Position numbers and translations under genes: made by a program. A model generated the notes under the pieces. It had not been told where the DNA came from and made no database searches. It saw only the letters and a list, made by a program, of their open reading frames with translations. From JACKOB01 sp024234575 (lineage in GTDB: Bacteria > Pseudomonadota > Gammaproteobacteria > Pseudomonadales > Oleiphilaceae), in the NCBI GenBank assembly GCA_051208035.1, contig JBPJFZ010000008.1, positions 124,001 to 188,000 of the forward strand: a stretch of 64,000 nt of DNA, in the 5' to 3' direction. Each line of letters starts with the position of its first letter. The first letter of the stretch is position 1. This document shows, piece by piece, positions 52,869 through 62,838 of this stretch.

Positions 52869-55800
52869 TTGAACGTTGAGCAGCAACGGAACTACCGCGA
52901 CGGCCACGTACAGCCGCCGTCTTTGTATGCCGTACTTATGTCGAGGTTGAGCCAGCGCCGCTTCTCGCTGACTTTTCGATGGTTGCTATCGACTCGCCTG
53001 TTGCTGAGCTTTCTGATTGTATTGTGGGGGGCGGTGACTGTTGCTGGCCCGATAGCTGATAGCGCCATAGTTGATGGCTCTGCAGCAGACGCTGCTTCGT
53101 CATCAGCCCCGAAACGAGCCACAGCAGACCGGGTCGTGGTGGTGGATATGGAGTCCCGAACGCTGAATAAACAGCGCGTTCGTGAGATAGACCCCGCAGC
53201 AGCAGTCATTGATCTGACCAGAGAAACGTGGCGGCAAGGCCAGTTGCATACCCTTGATGGCAACTGGGACATGTTCTGGAACACGCTCGCGGTGCCGGAT
53301 GCCCTTGTCACGCTGAATGCTGCCTCTGAAAGGTTCACCGTACCGGGGTTGTGGAATGCACCTAAAGGGGACGCTCCTGCCCGTGACCGATTTGGTTTTG
53401 CAACGTTTAGAGTCAATGTACGCGTCCCGGCATCAATTGATCCCCTATTTTTAAAACTTCCCGATATACCTAGTGCCTATAGCCTCTGGATAAATGGTGA
53501 GCCAGCTCTTTTTAATGGACAGGTAGGGTTTGGCCAGAGCTCAGAAATTCCTGCCTTTTTACCCAAAGTCACCCGCATCAGCAATCATGGTGGCTTGCTT
53601 GAAGTGGTGTTGCAGGTCAGTAACTTTCACTACAAAGAAGGCGGCATATGGCACAGCCTGAAACTCACTGATGCCAGTGGCGAAGCTAATTTACGTTTGT
53701 GGCCGCTGATTTGGGATAGTTTTATTATCGCGCTGCTGTTTGCTATTGGCCTCTACCATGTTTCTATTTTTGCCATGCGTCGACAAGAAAAGGCGGCGCT
53801 GTTTTTCGGCCTCTTTTGTTTGGGGGTCAGTTTGCGTGGCTTATTGGTTGGGCAACGGATCTTTTATCTGTCCGACTGGTTTGAGTGGGATACGCTGCAG
53901 GCGGCAGAACACATACTGTTTTATGTCTGTCTGCCACTGTTTGCCAGCTTCTATCGAGCGCTGTTCCCGGCAGAAGTGCATAAACAGGTTGTTTTTGGTG
54001 CGTCGTTCGCTTTTATTGTTTTCTCGCTGGTCACCTTGCTTACCCCAGTTTACTTCTTTACCTTACTCGCCTTTCCATTTCAGATCATTGTGTTGCTGTT
54101 TTTATTTTACGTCTGCTTTACCTGGGTTAAGGTTTATAAACAGAAAAGAGCTGGAGCAAGATTGTTTGGCAGCAGTCTGCTGATTTTCTTTCTGGCTGTT
54201 ATCAACGATATGCTGAATGCCAATTTTGTTATTCAAACGGTTGGGATGATCGAGATGGGGGTAATCGCCTTCGTGATCTCCCAGGTGATTTTGTTAAACC
54301 GACGTTATGTGAAATCGCTGAGTCTCACGGAGAACTTTTCTGCCAGCCTGCAAGAGCACAACCGACAATTGATTAAACTGGATGAATTTAAAGATGAGTT
54401 TCTGGCGACAACCTCCCATGAACTAAAAATGCCGCTACACAGTATTTACGGGCTGTCGCAGGTGTTAATTAATGATCCCAGCATTCAGGCCGGGCAGGTG
54501 CAACGACATAACCTGGAGTTGATATCTGCGACTGCCCAGCGTTTGAGCACATTAGTCAATGATATTCTCGATTTTTCATCGATTAAACACTCGCGGCTGG
54601 AGTTGCAAATTGAAGCCGTTAATCTGCGCATGTTGTTAAGTATGCTACTGGACACGATATCGCCGCTTATTGGCAGCAAAGACGTGGCATTATCCGCAGA
54701 TATCGATGCTGATGTGCCGCTGATTCAGGCAGACGCTAATCGACTGCAACAAATACTTTTTAATCTGGTGGGCAACGCCATCAAATTTACCGATGAGGGG
54801 TTTATTCTCATTAAGGCGCGCACGCTGGGTAAAATGATAGAAATAGAAGTGGTCGATACCGGTATCGGCATCCCCAAAGATAAGCAGGGGTTAGTGCTTA
54901 ATCCCTTTGAAAAGCTTGAGCAGCGAGAAAAACATCAATACACGGGTACTGGCTTAGGGCTATCGATCAGTAAACAACTGGTCGAACTGCAAGGTGGTCA
55001 GCTTTCTCTGGAAAGTAAGATCAATTTAGGTACAACCGTACGCTTCACGTTACCTCGTGCGGAGGCCACTGGTGATGGTGTTGTAGTGTCTGAGCACTAC
55101 TTTCAGTCTGTATCGCTGGGCACAATGACACAGCCTGAGAGCAGTGCAGAGCCTGCATCGGTAGTAACCGCTGGAACTGCTCCCGATAGCACTGATACCT
55201 CGCCAACGGGGGCCGAATCGGATGAATATGCGCTGCTTTACGTAGTGGATGATGAAGAGGTAAACCGGCAACTGCTCTCGCGACAATTACAATCCGTAGG
55301 GTTTGTCGTCGAAACCTTTGCTGGTGGCGGAGCCATGTTACAGCGACTGGATAGCATCGTGCCTGATTTGGTCATTCTCGATTTAATGATGCCCAATATG
55401 AACGGCTTTCAGGTGCTTTCGATGATTCGCGAGCGCTTTAACAGCTATCAATTACCGGTGGTGATGCTGACGGCCCGGCATCAATCAGCCGATATCGTAC
55501 GGGCACTGAGTTTGGGCGCCAATGATTACCTGTGTAAACCCTATCATGACAAAGAGCTGATTGCGCGTGCATCATCATTACTGAGTGTGAGGCGATTCTG
55601 GCGAGTTCGGGAAGAAAACGAAAAACTGCAGGAGGAAATCAGCCGGCGTAAAAAAGCCGAAGATAATCTTCTGGTTGCCAATCAGCGTCTGCTGACGATT
55701 CTTAATTATACCGAAGAGGCTGTTGGCCTGCTTGACCCAACACTGACTTTGCTTTATGCCAACCCGGGGCTGGTGGCGCTGCTTGCTGGCGAGCATGTGT

Positions 55801-56639
55801 CGGATTTAGCCGAGATCGAAGACTATTTACCCCAGGATATCTGTGATCGGCTAAGAAGCTTTGCACAGCAAACCGAGTCGACAGTCTTGCAGCTGTCCGT
55901 TGCACTTACCGTCAAGGGGAAATCCAAACCGGTAACAGTTACTGCCTGTTGCTTTGACGACGCTGAGAACCGTTACCTGGCGTTGGCGTTTATTCCGCAA
56001 AGTCATTCCAGCGACAAGGCGTTGTCGATTATCAGCGACATATCGGTCGAATTAAGTGCCAGCCGAAACCGCATAGATGCACTGGAGTTTGCCTTGCAAA
56101 GCGTCTCGCAGTTGTTGAGTCAGGCAGAATCCGAGCCTGAAAAGGCCATCCCCGACGATTACGATTCTGCCATTTCATCACCAGAGAAAACAGAAGCCAC
56201 TTCCGTGCTGGTCACAATTCAGAGTGACGATTCTAATCCAGGCAAGGCTACAAGCAACCAAGGCGCGGTTAACGAGCCTCTTGAAGAGAGTTTTGGCGCG
56301 GCAGTGGATACGCGCGGAATAAAAGGAAGTGATGCTGCCGGCAGGCAATTGCTGGTGCAATTATTGCGACTCTCGCTAAATCTTTGGGAGCGATATACCG
56401 GCAAAGGTAAAACAGAGCTGGCAGAAGAGAGTAAATGCTGGCGCGTTTATTTGGATGGAGGAACGGTCAAAACTCGCACATTGGATAAATACCTCAGCCC
56501 CAAATCGCTGCCTGAAAATCCTCGCTGGCGTTCGGTTATCCGTACCGCCAACTTTGTCATGGCCAAGTGCACCATGGAGTCTGCAGACCAGAAGCAGTTA
56601 TCAGCGATTATTAAAGATATTGAAGATCGATTTTCATAA
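52869..56639 (+). CDS. 7TMR-DISM hybrid histidine kinase with unknown C-terminal output domain
   Basis: A 1256-residue protein. A signal anchor (LLSFLIVLWGAVTVAG), an extracytoplasmic jelly-roll-like domain (about 105-270), seven helices (about 275-480), HisKA (TTSHELKMPLHS, His about 517), HATPase (NLVGNAIKF, TGIGIPKDK, GTGLGLSISKQL), receiver (VVDDEEVN, phospho-Asp in LDLMMPNMNG about 838), a coiled coil (about 915-940), a PAS-like segment and a C-terminal domain (about 1160-1256) with LNLWERYTGKGKTELAEES, TRTLDKYLSPKSLP and NPRWRSVIRTANFVM. I have seen this tail beside kinases in other gammaproteobacteria but cannot name its role. TTG start is supported by AGAGG 5 nt upstream. Confidence 0.9.
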   Translation: MNVEQQRNYRDGHVQPPSLYAVLMSRLSQRRFSLTFRWLLSTRLLLSFLIVLWGAVTVAGPIADSAIVDGSAADAASSSAPKRATADRVVVVDMESRTLNKQRVREIDPAAAVIDLTRETWRQGQLHTLDGNWDMFWNTLAVPDALVTLNAASERFTVPGLWNAPKGDAPARDRFGFATFRVNVRVPASIDPLFLKLPDIPSAYSLWINGEPALFNGQVGFGQSSEIPAFLPKVTRISNHGGLLEVVLQVSNFHYKEGGIWHSLKLTDASGEANLRLWPLIWDSFIIALLFAIGLYHVSIFAMRRQEKAALFFGLFCLGVSLRGLLVGQRIFYLSDWFEWDTLQAAEHILFYVCLPLFASFYRALFPAEVHKQVVFGASFAFIVFSLVTLLTPVYFFTLLAFPFQIIVLLFLFYVCFTWVKVYKQKRAGARLFGSSLLIFFLAVINDMLNANFVIQTVGMIEMGVIAFVISQVILLNRRYVKSLSLTENFSASLQEHNRQLIKLDEFKDEFLATTSHELKMPLHSIYGLSQVLINDPSIQAGQVQRHNLELISATAQRLSTLVNDILDFSSIKHSRLELQIEAVNLRMLLSMLLDTISPLIGSKDVALSADIDADVPLIQADANRLQQILFNLVGNAIKFTDEGFILIKARTLGKMIEIEVVDTGIGIPKDKQGLVLNPFEKLEQREKHQYTGTGLGLSISKQLVELQGGQLSLESKINLGTTVRFTLPRAEATGDGVVVSEHYFQSVSLGTMTQPESSAEPASVVTAGTAPDSTDTSPTGAESDEYALLYVVDDEEVNRQLLSRQLQSVGFVVETFAGGGAMLQRLDSIVPDLVILDLMMPNMNGFQVLSMIRERFNSYQLPVVMLTARHQSADIVRALSLGANDYLCKPYHDKELIARASSLLSVRRFWRVREENEKLQEEISRRKKAEDNLLVANQRLLTILNYTEEAVGLLDPTLTLLYANPGLVALLAGEHVSDLAEIEDYLPQDICDRLRSFAQQTESTVLQLSVALTVKGKSKPVTVTACCFDDAENRYLALAFIPQSHSSDKALSIISDISVELSASRNRIDALEFALQSVSQLLSQAESEPEKAIPDDYDSAISSPEKTEATSVLVTIQSDDSNPGKATSNQGAVNEPLEESFGAAVDTRGIKGSDAAGRQLLVQLLRLSLNLWERYTGKGKTELAEESKCWRVYLDGGTVKTRTLDKYLSPKSLPENPRWRSVIRTANFVMAKCTMESADQKQLSAIIKDIEDRFS

Positions 56640-57272
56640 AAAAACCGCGGCGATGTCGCGGCAAACATTTCTAAAAAGCCTACCCATTTTCTTGCATACC
56701 TCTGTTTTAAACGCTTTTCCGCCGTTTTTTAATCTGTGATACAGGTCTTGTTTCTGCGGATTTCAGGTCAAAATTGACACGTTTTAACCCTAATTTATCC
56801 TGCTTTAACCACAGGCAAGAGGCATGATGAAGTTCGCTCTGAGTGTGGTGCGTGAGAGGGACTTCAACTTCTCACCACGGACGGTAATTTTTTCATCACA
56901 CCGAGTGCTGATGGCTTAGAAAATACCCGGTGTCAGGTGTGACCCGTTGACAGTGGTGTTTGAAAAATAAAAATAAACGGAAAACAAAAATAACAGAAAG
57001 GGATCAGCAGGAAATACACAGTACGGCGTGCAAACAAAACTAATAAATCGCCGTTTTTATCCTCAAATCAAGTGTGCTTTTGGCAGGTTGCCGCTAAGTA
57101 AACCTATGGTTTGGCGATAAGAACAACGCACATTTTTAGCCAGTCGCACGCATCCCTTCGGCCTGTTTTCCCCGCTGCATCAGGTTTATACATCTAAATC
57201 ATCACCGGAAATTTGCGCCAACAGCGGCGTTTGTTTAATCAATAATAATTAGAAATATACGGAGAAAGGGAA
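56640..57272. other. 633-nt intergenic region before the SGNH gene
   Basis: No convincing ORF. A strong hairpin CCGCGGC-GAT-GTCGCGG (56645-56661) follows the kinase stop. Its upstream side is a run of A, so on the minus strand it would read as stem followed by TTTTTTT, a typical terminator for a minus-strand transcript. A TTGACA (56947-56952) with TA-rich bases about 15-16 nt downstream is a possible promoter. A TA-rich patch follows. I see no riboswitch consensus. Confidence 0.4.
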
Positions 57273-58274
57273 ATGAAAGCACAATTAAATACCGTAAAAA
57301 AAGTGCTGGCCACAGGTTTAACCTGTCTGAGCCTTGGAATGTTCTCTGCTGCCTCGCAAGCAGAATACTCACAAATGTATGTTTTTGGCGATAGCCTGTC
57401 AGACAATGGGAACTTGCGCGCATTTACGCAAAATCCGGCGATTCCTGAAAGATTTAGTAACGGTGCTGTTGCGGTAGAGCTTGTTGCTGCACAGCTGGGT
57501 CTCACATTGAAGCCCTCTTTACATTTACTGCCACCGGCGGCAACAGGTGGTATTTACGGCAATAACTTTGCCACTGCCAGCGCCATCGCTATTGACGCCG
57601 ACGGCAATCCGGCAACGCCAGATATTAACCTGCCGACTCAGGTAGGTGCCTTCTTGCAATTGCATGGCGGTCAGGCGCCAGCCGATGCTTTATATGTGGT
57701 AATGATTGGCGGTAACGATATTTTCGCGGCCCGTGACATTATGATTGATGGCAGCTGGAACTCTTACAAAGCCGCTTACAAGCGGGTTGAGCAGGCAAGT
57801 GATTCTGTTGCCCAGCAGTTACGCACACTCATTGCTTCGGGTGCGCGTAATATCGCGGTTGTAAATGCTCCGGACGTTGGGGCCACGCCTAACACCGACC
57901 TTGCTGCAGCCAAAGTGAAGGCCGAGGCAAATTCATTGTATGACTATATTCTGGCTTACACTCTGGAAAGCGTTACCCGCGTTATCTCTTCGGTTTACAA
58001 CCTGCAGCTGGAACTGGCGGTATTAAATGTTGAAGATGAAACCGGTGTTGATATCAAAGAGTTTGATTTGTTTGCCTTTTTTGATGATACCGTTAAAAAC
58101 TCTATCGAGTATGGCTACACCAACAACACTGATGCTTGTGTATACGCGTTAACTGGTGGTGGTTTTAACCCGGAGTGTAACTTCGACACCTTCGTCTTCT
58201 TCGACGAAATCCACCCTACAGCGTTTACCCATCAACGTGCGGCGGCAGGATTGTTGCCTGCTGTTAAGCCATAG
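57273..58274 (+). CDS. Exported SGNH/GDSL esterase or lipase
   Basis: A 333-residue secreted hydrolase. The signal peptide is LATGLTCLSLGMFSAASQA. The SGNH motifs are block I FGDSLSDNGN (Ser about 41), block II with Gly in a region near AVAVELVA, block III GGND (near 147) and block V DEIHPTAFTH (Asp and His about 310-313). Members cleave esters of lipids or polysaccharide side chains. A terminator hairpin follows the gene. The 633-nt upstream region leaves room for regulated expression, but no consensus operator was seen. Confidence 0.9.
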   Translation: MKAQLNTVKKVLATGLTCLSLGMFSAASQAEYSQMYVFGDSLSDNGNLRAFTQNPAIPERFSNGAVAVELVAAQLGLTLKPSLHLLPPAATGGIYGNNFATASAIAIDADGNPATPDINLPTQVGAFLQLHGGQAPADALYVVMIGGNDIFAARDIMIDGSWNSYKAAYKRVEQASDSVAQQLRTLIASGARNIAVVNAPDVGATPNTDLAAAKVKAEANSLYDYILAYTLESVTRVISSVYNLQLELAVLNVEDETGVDIKEFDLFAFFDDTVKNSIEYGYTNNTDACVYALTGGGFNPECNFDTFVFFDEIHPTAFTHQRAAAGLLPAVKP

Positions 58275-58357
58275 TGACAAACTATTAGCGATGTTCGCTG
58301 GCGCATAACATAAGAATCAGGCCAGGAAGCAACGGCAACGTTGGACAGGGAGTGTTT

Positions 58358-58402
58358 CAATGCCATGTGAGGCAATGCAATCTTCACATGGCATTGATTT
58401 TT
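58358..58402 (+). terminator. Rho-independent terminator after the SGNH gene
   Basis: CAATGCCATGTGA (58358-58370) and TCACATGGCATTG (58384-58396) form a perfect 13-bp stem with a 13-nt loop, followed by ATTTTTAT. It lies between convergent genes (SGNH, amidase). Confidence 0.85.
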
Positions 58403-58409
58403 ATGCTGC

Positions 58410-60095
58410 TCAGCGATCAAGCAGGTGATAGAAGACTCTGGGTTTAACTTTGCTGATATGCTTTTCGACGATTCTGGCTAACCTAAGCAGAACATGTTCT
58501 TCCCAAGCTCTCCCCATTATTTGCAAGCCAATGGGCAAGCCTGTAGATGAGTAACCCACTGGCACCGTGATGGCAGGCAATCCGGTTAAGTTGGCGGGGG
58601 TAACAAAACGCATAATCTCAGTTAATGTGGCCAGATCAGACTCACCATCAGGTAAGGCTTTAACGTTAATTTCTGGTGCAACAACCCCGGTGCAAGGGGT
58701 TAGGATAACATCTGCCTGTTTAAATACTTTTGCATATTCTTCTATTGCCTGGGCGCGCAGGCGTTGCGCTTTGATGTAATCCTTGCTGCTGAAAGAAGAT
58801 GCCAGTGCCAGATTAATACGGGTGTCCAGCGCAAATTTATCAGTACCTTTCGCAAATTCCCTTTCAACGGCGGTGAGCATTTCACTGCCAATAGTTACGA
58901 CATGTGCAAGTCTTTGGTTTTCCAGCCCATTAATCACGACACTTTTGCGTACTGCACCATGCTTTACCAGAATATCTATGGCGTTATCACAACAATCGAC
59001 AATATCTTTACTGGCATGGCTAAACCACTCGGTATAAATGCCCAGGCGCAAGCCATCCAGTTTATCGTTTAAATAATCAATCAGGTGAGGTGTCGGTTGT
59101 TTTAACGTCCATGGGTCATGCGGATCTGCCCCTGCCATTAACTTATAAGATAGCGCCACGTCGTCAACAGTGCAGCCAATGGGGCCAATATGCGCGACGC
59201 TCCAGCAAAGTGGTGCGGCCCCCATTTCACTAATACGGCTCCAGGTTGCTTTTAAACCAACCTGGCCACACATCGCCGCAGGAATCCTAACCGAGCCTCC
59301 CCCGTCTGCGGCGATTGCTATCGGACACAAGCCTGCGGCCACCGCTGCGGCCGAACCACTGGACGATCCACCGGTGTGAAAGCCCGGATCATACGGGTTA
59401 CGACAGACGCCAAAGTGTGGATTTGCCCCGGTTACACCAATGCCTATTTCATGCATGTTGGCTTTACCAATAATCAGCGCCCCTGCAGCTTTTAATCTTG
59501 CCACTACCGTTGCATCATCTTTAGCTGATCCATCGAGCCCGTAAATCTGGGTGCCAACGCTGGTGGTGTAGGGAACCGTGTCAATCTCATCTTTTACCGC
59601 TACCGGTACGCCTTCGAGATCGCTGCGAGGCTTGCCGGCTTTAATTCGTTGGGCAGACTCTTCCGCCTGCAGCCGTATATACTGCTCGTTAAAATTGATT
59701 ACCGCGTTAATGGTGAACTGTTGTGCATCCAGTGCGTCGATGATGCGCTCGGCAATTTGTACGGGGCTGGCTTGTTGCTGACGATAGGCTTCGGCGTAAT
59801 GACGATAAGATGGATACTGAAAATCACTATGGCTGTAGTTTGGATGATAGCGGGAAAAAGCTTTTTCGGCGGCCTCAATCTTGCCGGGGTCACGTTCTGC
59901 CGTGGCTTCGTGCTGTGGCATATTCACGGGTGGGTTATCGATATAAATATCGTTCAGGCGTGAGAGCCCACCTTCTTTGAATAGCTGCTTCTTTACTATC
60001 TGGTTGGTGTACCCGTTTTCCAGAAGTGACACAAGTGTGCGTAAGGCTCGCCCCCAAACACGGGGAACGTGCAAAGATTTCAGGTCATAACTCAT
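58410..60095 (-). CDS. Amidase-signature family hydrolase
   Basis: A protein of about 561 residues. The Ser-cisSer-Lys triad is intact: Lys in VAVKDEID (about 168), and the serine-rich GGSSSGSAAAVAAG loop (about 240) with the nucleophile Ser downstream in DGGGSVRIPA. A 100-residue N-terminal helical extension precedes the domain. The family includes GatA-like, aryl-amidase and allophanate-type enzymes; without GatB/C neighbours it is not part of GatCAB. I prefer the start at 60095, 27 nt inside the longest frame, because GGTGGGA lies just upstream. It converges with the SGNH gene. Confidence 0.9.
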   Translation of the reverse strand: MSYDLKSLHVPRVWGRALRTLVSLLENGYTNQIVKKQLFKEGGLSRLNDIYIDNPPVNMPQHEATAERDPGKIEAAEKAFSRYHPNYSHSDFQYPSYRHYAEAYRQQQASPVQIAERIIDALDAQQFTINAVINFNEQYIRLQAEESAQRIKAGKPRSDLEGVPVAVKDEIDTVPYTTSVGTQIYGLDGSAKDDATVVARLKAAGALIIGKANMHEIGIGVTGANPHFGVCRNPYDPGFHTGGSSSGSAAAVAAGLCPIAIAADGGGSVRIPAAMCGQVGLKATWSRISEMGAAPLCWSVAHIGPIGCTVDDVALSYKLMAGADPHDPWTLKQPTPHLIDYLNDKLDGLRLGIYTEWFSHASKDIVDCCDNAIDILVKHGAVRKSVVINGLENQRLAHVVTIGSEMLTAVEREFAKGTDKFALDTRINLALASSFSSKDYIKAQRLRAQAIEEYAKVFKQADVILTPCTGVVAPEINVKALPDGESDLATLTEIMRFVTPANLTGLPAITVPVGYSSTGLPIGLQIMGRAWEEHVLLRLARIVEKHISKVKPRVFYHLLDR

Positions 60096-60252
60096 ATTTA
60101 TCCCACCCGGATATAGCGCCATATCGCCAATAGAACAACATAGGGAATGAGTATAGACGTATCTGTCAGATTCAGCAGATTAATGCGAGGGGCATGGTGT
60201 AAAGAGGAAGAGGGGCGATGGCTCACCCCGACAGTTTTATTGTTGCTGTACC

Positions 60253-60477
60253 TCAGTCAAATCGCTCTGCACTGTTACGAATATCATTCGCGAACTTTGT
60301 CATTTTCTCGGCGACGCGCTCCATTTCAATAAACACAGCAGAATCCATTGCTGCTTCGATCAGTAGTTCGAGTTCGTCAAAGTGTTTTTGGCCAATATGT
60401 TCAGATGCGCTTTTGCTTATTTTTTCCTTAAAGGCCGCGACAACTTGCTTGGCGTGTTGGGTTTGGCTTTTAGACAT
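60253..60477 (-). CDS. Small conserved helical protein, 74 aa
   Basis: A short, charged, wholly helical protein with no signal peptide: QHAKQVVAAFKEKISKSA and HFDELELLIEAAMDSAVF are its main segments. I do not recognise a named family. An AAGGGA ribosome site lies about 7 nt upstream. It sits 63 nt downstream of the PPK2 gene on the same strand and is probably cotranscribed. The function is unknown; association with polyphosphate is positional only. Confidence 0.7.
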   Translation of the reverse strand: MSKSQTQHAKQVVAAFKEKISKSASEHIGQKHFDELELLIEAAMDSAVFIEMERVAEKMTKFANDIRNSAERFD

Positions 60478-60540
60478 AATTTATATCCCTTATTAGATAC
60501 AGGTGCTACTGACAAATTATCGACATTGCTTACCGCTTTA

Positions 60541-61491
60541 TTATTTAGCACTTTTTGCCGCTTTCGCTTTATCTACCGATTCTTCGTGCTTTAGAACCTG
60601 TTCATCTTTTTCGTGAATTGCAGCGGCGGTACCAACAATAAGCGGATCAGGCTGAATCGCGACAGATTCATTCTTGCCTGGATAGTTTGCTTTGCTCAGC
60701 ACGTGGCGCATGGTGTTCAGCCGTGCCCGCTTTTTGTCGTCAGACTTGATAACAGTCCAGGGTGCGTCTGCTGTGTCGGTATAAAAAAACATATCCTCTT
60801 TTGCTTTCGTGTAATCGCTCCACTTGTCTAAGGACGCCAAATCAACGGGGCTTAATTTCCATTGCTTCAGTGGATCATTACGTCTTTCCTGAAAGCGGCG
60901 GAATTGCTCCTCGCGACTTACCGAAAACCAGAACTTAAATAGCAGGATTCCACTGCGGGTAAGCATGCGTTCGAGGTCGGGGGTTTGTCGCATAAACTCG
61001 AGATATTGTTGTTCGTTGCAGAAACCCATCACGCGCTCGACCCCCGCGCGGTTGTACCAGGATCTGTCAAACAGCACGATTTCGCCAGCGGTGGGCAGCA
61101 ACTTAATGTAACGTTGGTAATACCACTGTCCCGCTTCAGACTCTGTGGGTTTTTCAAGGGCGACAACGCGCGCACCTCGTGGATTTAGGTGCTCCATAAA
61201 CCGCTTAATTGTGCCGCCTTTGCCTGCCGCATCCCGGCCCTCAAATAGTAAGACGACCTTCTGTCCGGTTTCTTTTACCCACTTTTGATATTTCAGCAAC
61301 TCAACCTGTAATTCCTGTTTCTCTTTCTCGTAGGTCGCTCGTGAAATCTTCTCTTTGTAAGGGTAATACCCGTGTTTAAAGATATCCTGCTTGGTCAGAA
61401 CCGATTTCTTGGATTTGCGCTTTTTGGACTCTGCAATGTCTGCCGCAACTTGCTTCATGTTCTTGCCAGTTTTTGTATCAGAAATATCCAC
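60541..61491 (-). CDS. ppk2: PPK2-family polyphosphate kinase
   Basis: A 316-residue enzyme. Walker A GRDAAGKGG (85-93), Walker B-like FDRSWYNRAG (141-150) and the lid REEQFRRFQERR (about 200) define PPK2. Such enzymes transfer phosphate between polyphosphate and nucleotides (class I: ADP or GDP). A basic Lys-rich N-terminus (about 20-35) and a C-terminal Lys/Ala tail are extensions. It is the first gene of a short minus-strand unit with the 74-aa gene. Together with the VTC-domain protein at 15762-16661 it points to active polyphosphate metabolism. Confidence 0.93.
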   Translation of the reverse strand: MDISDTKTGKNMKQVAADIAESKKRKSKKSVLTKQDIFKHGYYPYKEKISRATYEKEKQELQVELLKYQKWVKETGQKVVLLFEGRDAAGKGGTIKRFMEHLNPRGARVVALEKPTESEAGQWYYQRYIKLLPTAGEIVLFDRSWYNRAGVERVMGFCNEQQYLEFMRQTPDLERMLTRSGILLFKFWFSVSREEQFRRFQERRNDPLKQWKLSPVDLASLDKWSDYTKAKEDMFFYTDTADAPWTVIKSDDKKRARLNTMRHVLSKANYPGKNESVAIQPDPLIVGTAAAIHEKDEQVLKHEESVDKAKAAKSAK

Positions 61492-61590
61492 TGTTACCTC
61501 CCTTTGATAATGGGTTACTACCTACAAAGGGTTGCCTATTTTGTCTTTTTTCACAATGACGTGGGTCAGATTAATGCGTGCTGAGTACCT

Positions 61591-62706
61591 TTAAAGTAAT
61601 GCGGCGGCCTCGTGAATCACCGGGTAGGTCTGATTACGACCATTTTCTTTTGCCACGTAGAGGTTGATATCCGCAACCTTAATCATTTCATCGACGGTCA
61701 TATCGGTTTTTTTCGTTGCCAGGCCAAAACTCATCGTGACAGAGAATGTTCCTGCGTCGGAGTTGATCACTACCGCTGCAATCGCTTCTCTCAGTCTTTC
61801 CGCCATCACGTAAGCACCGGCTTCGGCTGTCATCGGCAATAGAATGACAAACTCTTCCCCTCCCCAGCGAGAGGCAAAGTCGGACTGACGTAATGTTTGT
61901 TTAATACAGCGGGAGATTTTCTTTAAGGCTTCGTCACCCACATCGTGTCCGTACTGATCGTTTACCTTCTTGAAATGGTCGATGTCGCAAAGAATCAAGC
62001 TTAGTGGTGTCTCACCACGGTCAGAGCGCTTCATCTCATAGCTGAGTTTTTCCCGCATGGCACGGCGATTGAGTAAGCCGGTGAGCTCGTCCGTTAAGGC
62101 GAGCAGTTCGAGTTTCTTAAATGAGGTTTCCAGTTCATCAATATTTGCTTTGCGGGAAAGCTCATTAAAGAAATTAACCATCGAAATAATAAATAAAGTC
62201 AGCAGAAAGCGTACTTTTGTATCTTCTGGGTAGTCTGCCACCCAGGTGATACTGATATCACCGTACATCAAATAGAGGCTTACAAACAGGTGACCCAGCA
62301 GATACACAGTGGCGACGGTGATGCCTAATAAAGGGTAGGCGAGCATCGGCAGCATAAATGACCAAAAGAGCCCGGCATTGCCAACTCCTCCAATCAGCAG
62401 CGCGAATGTGCAGACACAGCTGTAGATGACACAAATCCCATAAGCCATTGTGCGTTCGGCATCGCAGCGCAGACTTACGTGTATGAGTACCAATGTGATC
62501 AGAGTGGTAATGAAGCTGGCGAATGACAGGTAATATAAGCCTTCAATGGCAAACTCAATGCCGGTAAACAGCAAGGCCAACGACGTAGCGATACCTGAAA
62601 TGATAGCAATATAAAATCGCCGTGAGTCGAGATTAGCATGGCTCAACACAGGAAGCTTTTTAATGATGACCTGATAAAGCCGATCTTTGGGTAGCTTATT
62701 TGGCAC
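61591..62706 (-). CDS. Membrane-bound diguanylate cyclase (GGDEF)
   Basis: A 371-residue protein with about six membrane helices in residues 28-185 (7TM-like or MASE-type sensor region) and a C-terminal GGDEF domain (about 200-360). The active-site motif is GGEEF, and the allosteric I-site RQSD lies upstream, so it should be a feedback-inhibited cyclase. DELTGLLNRRAM and DIDHFKKVNDQYGHDVGDE are intact. It has its own promoter, divergent from the lipoprotein at 62839. It may balance the EAL activity encoded at 12838-15051. Confidence 0.92.
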   Translation of the reverse strand: MPNKLPKDRLYQVIIKKLPVLSHANLDSRRFYIAIISGIATSLALLFTGIEFAIEGLYYLSFASFITTLITLVLIHVSLRCDAERTMAYGICVIYSCVCTFALLIGGVGNAGLFWSFMLPMLAYPLLGITVATVYLLGHLFVSLYLMYGDISITWVADYPEDTKVRFLLTLFIISMVNFFNELSRKANIDELETSFKKLELLALTDELTGLLNRRAMREKLSYEMKRSDRGETPLSLILCDIDHFKKVNDQYGHDVGDEALKKISRCIKQTLRQSDFASRWGGEEFVILLPMTAEAGAYVMAERLREAIAAVVINSDAGTFSVTMSFGLATKKTDMTVDEMIKVADINLYVAKENGRNQTYPVIHEAAALL

Positions 62707-62838
62707 TGATCTCTGCTTCCTTAACGAATATTCACAGATTTTTGAACTAGAATTGTTAGTATAGACCCAGATGACTGGATAAACATTGATCTGTAATGCT
62801 GAAGAGTTCAGATATACGTTGCCTGCAGGAAAGCCTTT

